This document shows positions 1-5,019 of a stretch of 5,457 bases of DNA, piece after piece (position 1 is the first letter of the stretch; each line of letters begins with the position of its first letter). The notes under the pieces are model-generated. The model had not been told where the DNA came from. It saw only the letters and a program-made list of their open reading frames with translations, and ran no database searches. Position numbers and translations under genes: made by a program. The stretch comes from CAYUYH01 sp964449175 (GTDB taxonomy: Bacteria > Planctomycetota > Phycisphaerae > SM23-33). The stretch lies in contig CAYUYH010000184.1 of assembly GCA_964449175.1 (NCBI GenBank), forward strand, positions 1 through 5,457, written 5' to 3'.

Positions 1-2
1 GC

Positions 3-956
3 AGCGGGCTGAGGTCTCTGCCCGGCCTGCGCGACGTGGAGCTGGCGGCCGCGGCGCGATGGGGCGAGGGGGACGGCCTGGGCTTCCTCGGCCGAAGCGA
101 GGCGGCCCCGGCCGACACGGCCGTCTACGACGACTACCGCGAGATGCTGGACGAGGTGCGGCCGGACATCGTCAGCGTGTGCATGCCGCTGCACCGCAAC
201 GCCGAGGCGTCCATCGCCGCCGCCGAGCATGGCTGCCACATCATCAGCGAAAAGCCGCTGGCGACGACGCTGGACGACCTGGCCGCTCTGCGCTCAGCCG
301 TCGATGCCGCCGGCGTGCGAATCTGCGCGATGTTCCAGATGCGCTGCCAGCCGGTCTACCAGGCCGTCCGGCAGGTGGTCGAGCAGGGGCGCATCGGCCG
401 ACCGGTGCTGGCGTTCGGCCAGAAGTCCTACCCCTTCGGCCGGCGGGACGACTTCTACCGCCGGCGCGAGACCTACGGCGGGACGATTCCCTGGGTGGCC
501 ATCCACGCGCTGGAGTTCGTCAGCTACTGCACCGGCTGCGACTACACCCGCGCCGCAGCCATGCACTCCAGCGAGACGCTCGCCGGCTACGAGGCCGAGG
601 ACAACGGCGGCATCCTGCTGGGCCTGGCCGGCGGGGGCCACGCGATCATCTCCTTCGACTATCTTCGCCCCAAGGCCGACGGTGTGAAGCGCCGCCACGG
701 GGACGACCGGCTGCGCATCGCCGGCACGGAGGGGATCGTGGAGGTGGCCGACGAGGCGTCGCGCGTGGTCCTGATGACTCCCACCGCCGTCGAGGAAGTG
801 CCGCTGCCGCCGGCGCGAGACCTGCTGGCCGAGTTCGTCGCCTCGGTCCGCGGCAAGGGCGACTGCGTGGTCACGCCGGCGGAGTCTTTCCGCATCACCG
901 AAGTGGCTCTTAAGGCTCGCGACGCCGCGGACACCGGCCAGGCCGTCGAGCTATAG
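3..956 (+). CDS. Gfo/Idh/MocA family NAD(P)-dependent oxidoreductase, 5' end cut off by the window
   Basis: The frame is open from the first complete codon (position 3) to TAG at 954-956, giving 317 visible residues. Family members usually have about 330-390, so the missing part should hold the start codon and the N-terminal glycine-rich dinucleotide-binding loop. A GTG at 36 lies inside the domain and is not a credible start. The family signature EKP (in SEKPLATTLDD) is at visible residues 83-85; its Lys normally helps catalysis beside the nicotinamide. It is followed by the C-terminal alpha/beta domain with GGTIPWVAIHALEF, whose His is the likely second catalytic residue, and IGRPVLAF. Members oxidise or reduce sugars, inositols and related polyols in the cytoplasm. 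The substrate cannot be read from the sequence, and no sugar-transport or isomerase neighbour is visible. A hairpin covers the stop codon. The family call is secure; the specificity is unknown. Confidence 0.9.
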   Translation, partial: SGLRSLPGLRDVELAAAARWGEGDGLGFLGRSEAAPADTAVYDDYREMLDEVRPDIVSVCMPLHRNAEASIAAAEHGCHIISEKPLATTLDDLAALRSAVDAAGVRICAMFQMRCQPVYQAVRQVVEQGRIGRPVLAFGQKSYPFGRRDDFYRRRETYGGTIPWVAIHALEFVSYCTGCDYTRAAAMHSSETLAGYEAEDNGGILLGLAGGGHAIISFDYLRPKADGVKRRHGDDRLRIAGTEGIVEVADEASRVVLMTPTAVEEVPLPPARDLLAEFVASVRGKGDCVVTPAESFRITEVALKARDAADTGQAVEL

Positions 957-972
957 CCGCCCGTTCGCGGCT
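955..972 (+). terminator. Hairpin across the stop codon of the oxidoreductase gene, no U-tract
   Basis: AGCCGC (955-960) pairs perfectly with GCGGCT (967-972) around a 6-base loop. The stem begins inside the TAG stop codon. The bases that follow are G- and A-rich rather than T-rich, so this is not a classical intrinsic terminator. It may stabilise or define the 3' end. Short perfect stems are not rare in DNA of this GC content, so the functional reading is tentative. Confidence 0.3.
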
Positions 973-1152
973 GGGGAAAGCAGGGGGCAGGCGGGGTCTC
1001 GGCAATAATGGCCGACCTACGGCGTTTAGCTAGACGCACCCGGCAGCAGGACACCGGAGGCGCCAGCTGGAAGAGCTGCCTGTTGGCCGGCGCCGATCGA
1101 TGCCGGGTTCGAATAACAGGCAGAGACAGGCATCAAGAGAAAGGAACAAGCC
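957..1152 (+). other. Intergenic spacer between the oxidoreductase and LTxxQ protein genes
   Basis: This 196-base spacer holds the stop-codon hairpin of the upstream gene, a weak 5-bp hairpin (999-1003 with 1011-1015), a structured leader in its second half and a ribosome binding site. That site is AGGA at 1142-1145, seven bases before the ATG at 1153. I found no convincing sigma-70 pair: an AATAAT at 1004-1009 has no -35 partner at 16-18 bases. The promoter of the downstream gene is probably here but I cannot place it. Confidence 0.6.
1035..1123 (+). promoter_or_regulatory. Candidate structured 5' leader (possible pseudoknot or switch) of the LTxxQ gene
   Basis: Two long perfect complementarities interlock. 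Helix A pairs ACCCGGCA (1038-1045) with TGCCGGGT (1101-1108). It can be lengthened past one mismatch by 1035-1036 with 1110-1111. Helix B pairs CTGCCTGTT (1076-1084) with AACAGGCAG (1115-1123). The left arm of B lies inside A and the right arm lies outside it, so the two would form a pseudoknot or exclude each other. Shorter alternatives compete for the same bases: CAGCT/AGCTG (1064-1068 with 1074-1078), GGCAGC/GCTGCC (1042-1047 with 1075-1080) and GGCGCC (1059-1064 with 1089-1094). The structure ends about 18 bases before the ribosome binding site, where it could affect translation. It matches no riboswitch class that I recognise. Only the base pairing is seen; function is inferred. Confidence 0.35.
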
Positions 1153-2067
1153 ATGAGTAGGCGACTGTTGGCAGTATTGTGTCCCTTGGTGGTGGCGTTG
1201 GTCTGTGCTCAGATCACATTCGCCCAGCCAGCCCCTCCGCCACCCGGAGGCGCCGGCGAGCCGGCTCCCAGGCGAGTCGGGCCCCAGGGCCAGGCTAGGG
1301 GCCAGGGCCAGGGCATGCAACGACGCGCCCCGGTCACGATTGAGCAGATCGTCAAGGATTTGGCGCTCACCGAAGAGCAGACCCCCCAGGTCCGCCAGGC
1401 GTGGGATGCATACAACCAGGCCCTCAGAAACTGGCGGGATGAGAACCAGGGCAAGATGCGGGAGCTGTTCGGCCAAATGAGACAGGCCAACGAGGCCGGC
1501 GACGAGGCCAAGCTTGCCGAGCTGGCGAAGGAATTCGCCAAGATCAACCAGGCGCGTCTCAAGCCTCGCGACGATATGTTCACCCAGCTCACCGAGGTTC
1601 TTTCAGCCGAGCAGATGGAGAAGCTGAAGGACCTGGTGATCCCGTGGCGGATGCAGATCAAGGCCGCCCTGGCCGAGATGAAGCTCACCGACGAGCAGAA
1701 GGCCAAGGCCGCCAAGATCATCAACGAGTACAAGGAAGGTCAAGAACCCGGCCTGGGCATGGGCAGGCGGACCGGGGCAGCGCAGGCAGTGGCTGAGCAG
1801 ATCGTCACGGAGGTGATCCTGACGGCTGATCAGCGGACCGCCCTCAAGAAGATCGAGGGCGAAGACCCCCTGCTCCGTAAAGTCCAGCAGCTTGATCTGA
1901 CCGACGCGCAAAAGGACCAGATCCAGAAGATCGCCGACGCCATGAGGTCCAGGGGAGGTCGCCGGCAGCAACCAGCCGCGGGACCGCAGACTCGCAGGGC
2001 AAGACAAGGCAGACCTGGAGGCGGACGCAACGCCCCGACCGAGGCAGAACCCGCCCCGACGGACTGA
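1153..2067 (+). CDS. Exported LTxxQ-motif (Spy/CpxP-like) protein with five motif copies
   Basis: The protein has 304 residues. ATG at 1153 follows AGGA with a 7-base gap, and the frame opens with a textbook signal peptide: MSRR, a hydrophobic core at 5-19, and a likely signal peptidase I cut after TFA (residue 24). I see no lipobox. The mature protein starts with a Pro/Gly/Gln-rich linker (25-60), encoded in part by GGGCCAG-type DNA repeats near 1285-1314. A charged, almost wholly helical body follows. L(T/S)xxQ motifs occur at 72-76, 150-154, 178-182, 223-227 and 249-253. In Spy and CpxP of enterobacteria such motifs mark helices of small periplasmic chaperones and envelope-stress proteins, usually with two copies. 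The tail (265-304) is rich in Arg, Gly, Pro and Gln and is probably disordered. There is no Cys in the mature part. The role is inferred from motif style only; a planctomycete-specific scaffold or binding protein is equally possible. Confidence 0.75.
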   Translation: MSRRLLAVLCPLVVALVCAQITFAQPAPPPPGGAGEPAPRRVGPQGQARGQGQGMQRRAPVTIEQIVKDLALTEEQTPQVRQAWDAYNQALRNWRDENQGKMRELFGQMRQANEAGDEAKLAELAKEFAKINQARLKPRDDMFTQLTEVLSAEQMEKLKDLVIPWRMQIKAALAEMKLTDEQKAKAAKIINEYKEGQEPGLGMGRRTGAAQAVAEQIVTEVILTADQRTALKKIEGEDPLLRKVQQLDLTDAQKDQIQKIADAMRSRGGRRQQPAAGPQTRRARQGRPGGGRNAPTEAEPAPTD

Positions 2068-2117
2068 CCCCTTCGATCCGCACCCTTGAACCTCGCCAAG
2101 TTGGCGATGGGTCGCAG

Positions 2118-2154
2118 CGCCGGCCCCCATCCAGGTGGCCGGCGTGTTTTTTTT
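2118..2154 (+). terminator. Rho-independent terminator of the LTxxQ gene
   Basis: CGCCGGCC (2118-2125) pairs perfectly with GGCCGGCG (2137-2144) around an 11-base loop. TG and then eight T (2147-2154) follow. It begins 51 bases after the TGA stop of the exported protein. This is the only canonical stem plus U-tract in the window. Read from the other strand the stem is not followed by a U-tract, so it serves plus-strand transcripts only. Confidence 0.85.
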
Positions 2155-2163
2155 GGGGGGGGG
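2147..2163 (+). repeat. Adjacent homopolymers T8 and G9
   Basis: Eight T (2147-2154) are followed directly by nine G (2155-2163). The T-run belongs to the terminator. The G-run has no evident role and lies between two convergent genes. Runs of this length are prone to slippage in replication and to miscounts in sequencing, so the exact length is uncertain. Confidence 0.7.
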
Positions 2164-2169
2164 CGAGCG

Positions 2170-2197
2170 GCGCGGTTCAATCAGTGCTGAACGGTGC
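2170..2197 (-). other. Imperfect hairpin between convergent genes
   Basis: GTTCA (2175-2179) pairs with TGAAC (2188-2192) around an 8-base loop. Past one G-G mismatch, 2170-2173 can pair with 2194-2197, including one G-T wobble. It lies beyond the stop of the diguanylate cyclase gene and might help end that transcript. No U-tract follows on the minus strand, so this is a weak call. Confidence 0.25.
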
Positions 2198-2219
2198 GGA
2201 AGTGGAGGCGAGCGCGGCG

Positions 2220-2237
2220 CGGCGATATCAGTCGCCG
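2220..2237 (-). terminator. Hairpin across the stop codon of the diguanylate cyclase gene, no U-tract
   Basis: CGGCGA (2220-2225) pairs perfectly with TCGCCG (2232-2237) around the 6-base loop TATCAG, and the TGA stop codon (2230-2228 on the minus strand) falls in the loop. GC-rich sequence without T-runs follows in the direction of transcription. It resembles the stop-codon hairpins of the oxidoreductase and tatD genes. It may define or protect a 3' end; chance is not excluded. Confidence 0.3.
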
Positions 2238-3163
2238 AAGGAGATGATCGCGCCGTCGGCTATCTCGACGCGGTTTCTGCCAGCCTTCTTGGCCTTGTAC
2301 ATGGCCTGGTCCGCGGCCTGGATCAGGGAGACCGACGCAGCGAAGCCGTCGCTGCTGGCCGCAGCGCCGAGGCTGACGTTGACCGCAAGAGCGTTCCGCC
2401 CGGCGGAGATCGGCTCGTCGGCAATCGCCCGCCTGATGCGCTCGCCCAAGCCGGCGGCGGCGTCGGCCGTGCAACCCGGCGCGACGATCAGGAACTCCTC
2501 CCCGCCGTATCGGCCCAGCGTGTCGTATTCCCTCACGACCGAGAGCATTCTCCGGGCGGCCTCGCGCAGCACGTCGTCGCCGGTGTCATGGCCGTAGGTG
2601 TCGTTGACCCGCTTGAAGTGGTCGAAGTCGGCCAGCAGGACGCCGATGGGCGCGTTCTCGCGGCGGGCCCTGGCCAGGTCGCGCTCCAGCGCCCCGCAGA
2701 CGGCTGGGCGGTTCCACAGCCCGGTCAGCGGGTCGTGGGTCGCCTGGTCGAGCAGGGCTTCCTGGGCGGCGAGCAACTGCGTCTGCAGCTCGAGTATCCG
2801 GTTGGCGGCCCGCAGGCGGGCGCGGAACTCACCGGCGTTGACCGGCTTGACCAGATAGTCGTCGGCCCCACCCTCGATGCCCTCGACGACGTCTTCCTTC
2901 CGCCCCTTGGCCGTCAGCAGGATGATGTAGATGTAGCCCCGCCCTTGCAGCCGCCTGGCGCGACGGCACAGCTCGACGCCGTCGATGTTCGGCATCATCC
3001 AGTCGAGGATCGCCAGATTCGGGCTGTCGTCGCTGCTGAGCACATGCCATGCTTCCGCCCCGTCGCGCGCGACGACGACATCGTAGCCCCACTTGGCCAA
3101 CATCGCCTGCAGGACGCGACGGGAGACGGTGTCGTCTTCGGCAATCAGAACTCGCTTGGACAT
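2228..3163 (-). CDS. Response regulator with REC and GGDEF domains (diguanylate cyclase)
   Basis: The 311-residue protein makes c-di-GMP from two GTP under control of a phosphorelay. The REC domain (about 3-120) has acidic D10 and D11, phospho-acceptor D54 in LAILDWMMPNIDG, T84 and K106. A short helical linker (about 121-140) follows. The GGDEF domain (about 141-302) has DPLTGLWNR (144-152), the metal-binding DFDHFK (179-184), the active site GGEEF (220-224) and the closing ADQAMYKAKKAGRNRV block. R211 and D214, five residues before GGEEF, form an RxxD inhibitory site, so product feedback is expected. The layout recalls PleD but with one REC domain instead of two. ATG at 3163 is preceded by GAGG with a 7-base gap. 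No histidine kinase gene is adjacent, so its partner is unknown. All key residues are present and the protein should be an active soluble cyclase. Confidence 0.95.
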   Translation of the reverse strand: MSKRVLIAEDDTVSRRVLQAMLAKWGYDVVVARDGAEAWHVLSSDDSPNLAILDWMMPNIDGVELCRRARRLQGRGYIYIILLTAKGRKEDVVEGIEGGADDYLVKPVNAGEFRARLRAANRILELQTQLLAAQEALLDQATHDPLTGLWNRPAVCGALERDLARARRENAPIGVLLADFDHFKRVNDTYGHDTGDDVLREAARRMLSVVREYDTLGRYGGEEFLIVAPGCTADAAAGLGERIRRAIADEPISAGRNALAVNVSLGAAASSDGFAASVSLIQAADQAMYKAKKAGRNRVEIADGAIISFGD

Positions 3164-3321
3164 CTTCCGACCTCTGCGAAGATCCGGAACAGGAACGGTG
3201 CGTCCGCCTTTCGTGCCCGATCAAGCGCCGGTGACAGCGCCCGTGCCCCGGGCGTACGGTGCCTACATCGACAAGAACCGGGGGGCAAACGACTAAGAAT
3301 TGCCTCCCCCGCCGGGGAATC
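3164..3321 (-). other. Spacer upstream of the diguanylate cyclase gene
   Basis: Between tatD and the cyclase gene lie 172 bases with no credible gene; only the part beyond the tatD hairpin is given here. It holds the cyclase ribosome binding site (GAGG complement near 3171-3174) and, just after the tatD end, a small C4/G4 hairpin (3307-3310 with 3314-3317). The gap length suggests a separate promoter for the cyclase. I tested TTG-type -35 candidates and found no -10 partner at normal spacing, so no promoter is called. Confidence 0.5.
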
Positions 3322-3342
3322 CGGGTGAGTCCGGCTCACCCG
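3322..3342 (-). terminator. Hairpin across the tatD stop codon, no strong U-tract
   Basis: CGGGTGAG (3322-3329) and CTCACCCG (3335-3342) are perfect inverted repeats with a 5-base loop. The TGA stop of tatD (3338-3336) lies within the first arm of the transcript's stem. An A/T-containing stretch follows only about 20-25 bases later (near 3293-3301). Placed at the end of the trmD-rplS-yraN-tatD block, it could mark the transcript end. The 8-bp stem is stronger than the other stop-codon hairpins here. Confidence 0.4.
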
Positions 3343-4118
3343 CCCAGGGAGAAGAAGGCCCTGGCGTTGCGGACAACCTGCTCGGCGAACTCGCCCAATG
3401 GCACGTTGCGCACTTCTGCCAGGCATTCGGCTACATATCGCACGTTGGCGGGCTCGTTGGTCTTGGCCTCGCGGACCGGCTCGGGCGATAGGTAGGGCCC
3501 GTCCGTCTCCACGAGGATCCGATCGGCCGGGACAGCCGCCGCGGCCGCCCGCAGGGCGCCCGAGCGGGCGAACGTCACGATCCCCGAGAAGCTGATCGTC
3601 GCGCCGACCTCCAGCACGGCGGCTACGTTGGCCGGGGCGGCCTCGGTGAAGGAGTGGAACACCACCGACGCGCCGTCCAGGCCGGATTCGACAAGTATCG
3701 CCAGCGTGTCGGCGAGCGCCTCGCGAGTGTGGATGACCACCTTCGCGGCGAGTTCCTTGGCCAGGGCGAGCTGGGCGGCGAAGACGCGCTGCTGGTCGGG
3801 CCTCGGCGAGAAGTCGTGGTGATAGTCCAGCCCGCACTCGCCCAGCGCGACGCACTTGGGCTGGGCGAGCAGCGGTCGCAGGGCTTCGATGTAGTCGGCT
3901 GGGGCATCCTTCGCCTCGTGGGGGTGGACGCCGGCCGTGAAGTACACGCCCTCGTGCTCGTCCGCCAGCCGCATGCTCCGCTCGGCCTCGGCGATGTCGC
4001 CCGACGCACAGATGATCGTCGTCACGCCGGCTGCCCTGGCCCGCTCGATCACCGCGGCCGGGCGGTTGCCGAACCGGCGGTGGGTCAGGTGGCAATGCGT
4101 GTCGATGAGTTCGTGCAT
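3336..4118 (-). CDS. tatD: TatD family metal-dependent deoxyribonuclease (YcfH-like subgroup)
   Basis: The 260-residue protein is of normal family length and is a cytoplasmic TIM-barrel hydrolase. The metal ligands are in place: H8 and H10 in DTHCHL, E94 in ALGECGLDYHHDFSP, H130 in VIHTRE, H155 in HSFTEA and D206 in VETDGPYLSP. GVHPHEA (63-69) and ISFSGIVTF (175-183) are further family blocks. TatD proteins are Mg-dependent 3'-5' exonucleases linked to DNA repair and turnover. Blocks such as FTE and ISFSGIVTF resemble the YcfH branch as I remember it. Small departures are Ser for Cys after H155 and VREAKTNEP where HRGK-x-N-x-P is usual, one residue longer. ATG at 4118 sits just before the DTHCHL block and follows a GAGAG-type site. 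It lies 39 bases after yraN and is probably cotranscribed with it. The natural substrate remains unsure. Confidence 0.93.
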   Translation of the reverse strand: MHELIDTHCHLTHRRFGNRPAAVIERARAAGVTTIICASGDIAEAERSMRLADEHEGVYFTAGVHPHEAKDAPADYIEALRPLLAQPKCVALGECGLDYHHDFSPRPDQQRVFAAQLALAKELAAKVVIHTREALADTLAILVESGLDGASVVFHSFTEAAPANVAAVLEVGATISFSGIVTFARSGALRAAAAAVPADRILVETDGPYLSPEPVREAKTNEPANVRYVAECLAEVRNVPLGEFAEQVVRNARAFFSLGG

Positions 4119-4157
4119 GTGTCTCTCGTTCGGCGGGCGCCGCGGGCCGGGCGAGCG

Positions 4158-4550
4158 TCAGCGGAAGGCGTCAGATATGTAGCGGACCTCCGGCTGTTGC
4201 CCCGGCGAGGCGACCACCGAGACGATGTCGTAGCGCACATCGTAGCCGTCGCTGTCGTGATGGGCGAGGTAGTAGCCGGCTGTCTTCTTGATCCGCCGCT
4301 GCTTGTCCCTGTCAACGGCGGCTTCCGGGTCGGTGTAGTGGTCGTCGCGGCGGGTCTTGACCTCCACGAAGGCGATCGTACCCTTGCCGCCCTGGCGGCC
4401 CCCGGCCTCCTCGAGCATGATCAGGTCGATCTCGCCCGCGGGGCAGCGATAGTTGCGAGCAAGGACCTTCAGCCCGCGCTTGGACAGGAACCGTCTGGCG
4501 ATCGTCTCGCCTTGTGAGCCCAACGGCCTGTGTCGTCCGAAGGGCCACAT
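4158..4550 (-). CDS. yraN: YraN/UPF0102 family nuclease-fold protein
   Basis: The protein has 130 residues, a normal length for this family. Conserved blocks in order are GSQGETIA (11-18), VLARNYRCPAGEIDLI (29-44), FVEVKTR (61-67), then K83 and an AGYYL helix, and a final DIV..V / ISDAF region. E15, E40 and D42 with E63 and K65 form the arrangement typical of the restriction-endonuclease-like fold, so a metal-dependent nuclease activity, perhaps in DNA processing, is likely. The family's cellular role is not settled. About ten Gly/Gln/Lys-rich residues (49-58) sit in the loop before the FVEVKTR strand. ATG at 4550 is only six bases after the rplS stop. Its GAAGG site fills that gap, so translation is probably coupled to rplS. 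Confidence 0.92.
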   Translation of the reverse strand: MWPFGRHRPLGSQGETIARRFLSKRGLKVLARNYRCPAGEIDLIMLEEAGGRQGGKGTIAFVEVKTRRDDHYTDPEAAVDRDKQRRIKKTAGYYLAHHDSDGYDVRYDIVSVVASPGQQPEVRYISDAFR

Positions 4551-4556
4551 GCCTTC

Positions 4557-4961
4557 TCAGGCCTGCTCGTCGCCGCCGTCGGCCTTGCCAGCCTGCTTGG
4601 CCTGGCCGATCCCGCGGGTCTCTTCCTTCAGGCGGGTGGCCTTGCCGACGCGATCGCGGAGATAGTACAGCTTCGCCCGGCGGGCGCGCCCCGTGCGGAC
4701 GACCTCGATGTCCGCGATCTTGGGGCTGTGCAGCGGGAACGTCCGCTCGACGCCCTCGCGATTGACGATGCGGCGGACGGTGAAGTTCTCGCTGATCCCG
4801 CTGCCCTTGCGGCTGATGACCACGCCGGTGAAGTTCTGGATGCGCTCCTTCTCGCCCTCGACGATCTTCACCGAGACGTTCACCGTGTCGCCGATCGTGA
4901 AGTGGGGCACTTCGCTCTTGAGGTGAGTGGCGGCAACCTTGTTGAGAATCTCCTGGCTCAC
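4557..4961 (-). CDS. rplS: 50S ribosomal protein L19 (bL19)
   Basis: The 134-residue protein matches bL19 along its length: VPHFTIGDTVNVSVKIVEG (18-36), ERIQNFTGVVI (39-49), FTVRRI (60-65), GVERTFPLHSPKI (70-82) and RRAKLYYLRDRVGKATRLKE (94-113). bL19 lies at the interface of the two ribosomal subunits. I chose GTG at 4961 because GGAG stands seven bases before it and MSQEILNKV then matches the family's N-terminus. An in-frame ATG at 5000 would add 13 residues but has no good ribosome site. After the usual end, near KE at 112-113, a hydrophilic tail of about 21 residues (EETRGIGQ to GGDEQA) follows; E. coli L19 has 115 residues in total. It lies between trmD and yraN, a common bacterial order. 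Confidence 0.97.
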   Translation of the reverse strand: MSQEILNKVAATHLKSEVPHFTIGDTVNVSVKIVEGEKERIQNFTGVVISRKGSGISENFTVRRIVNREGVERTFPLHSPKIADIEVVRTGRARRAKLYYLRDRVGKATRLKEETRGIGQAKQAGKADGGDEQA

Positions 4962-4977
4962 GATATCTCTCCAACCG

Positions 4978-5006
4978 CGGCGGTGAACACACTCGGCCAT
5001 CCGCCG
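4978..5006 (-). promoter_or_regulatory. Hairpin in the trmD-rplS spacer
   Basis: CGGCGG (4978-4983) pairs with CCGCCG (5001-5006) across a 17-base loop in the 58-base spacer. It ends 16 bases before the rplS start, just upstream of the GGAG site. L19 genes in some bacteria have structured leaders, but I do not recognise one here. In DNA this GC-rich the stem may be chance. Confidence 0.25.
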
Positions 5007-5019
5007 GCCCTGCGGGGGG

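Noticed and set aside
59..913. Alternative plus-strand frame inside the oxidoreductase gene
   Set aside because: It is an Arg/Gly/Pro-rich shadow frame with no motifs, overlapping a frame with clear Gfo/Idh/MocA signatures.
1004..1009. AATAAT as a sigma-70 -10 box
   Set aside because: No -35-like hexamer lies 16-18 bases upstream, where the sequence is G-rich, so one A/T-rich hexamer is not enough.
1101..1113. tRNA T-loop look-alike (GGTTCGAAT) in the leader
   Set aside because: The flanking bases do not form a T-stem (CCGGG faces AACAG), and no acceptor, D-arm or anticodon arm can be built around it.
1285..1314. GGGCCAG-type repeats as a mobile or regulatory repeat
   Set aside because: They lie in frame within the exported protein and encode its Gly/Gln linker, so codon-level low complexity explains them.
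2118..2144. Bidirectional terminator also serving the diguanylate cyclase gene
   Set aside because: On the minus strand the stem is followed by GC-rich sequence with no U-tract, so only the plus-strand use is supported.
2135..3328. 397-codon plus-strand open frame opposite the diguanylate cyclase gene
   Set aside because: It lies antisense to a gene with every REC and GGDEF motif intact, and its translation has no recognisable domain. Long antisense frames are expected in GC-rich DNA.
3654..4517. 287-codon plus-strand open frame opposite tatD and yraN
   Set aside because: It overlaps two well-supported minus-strand genes, shows no family motif, and has the low-complexity Arg/Val/Leu pattern of a shadow frame.
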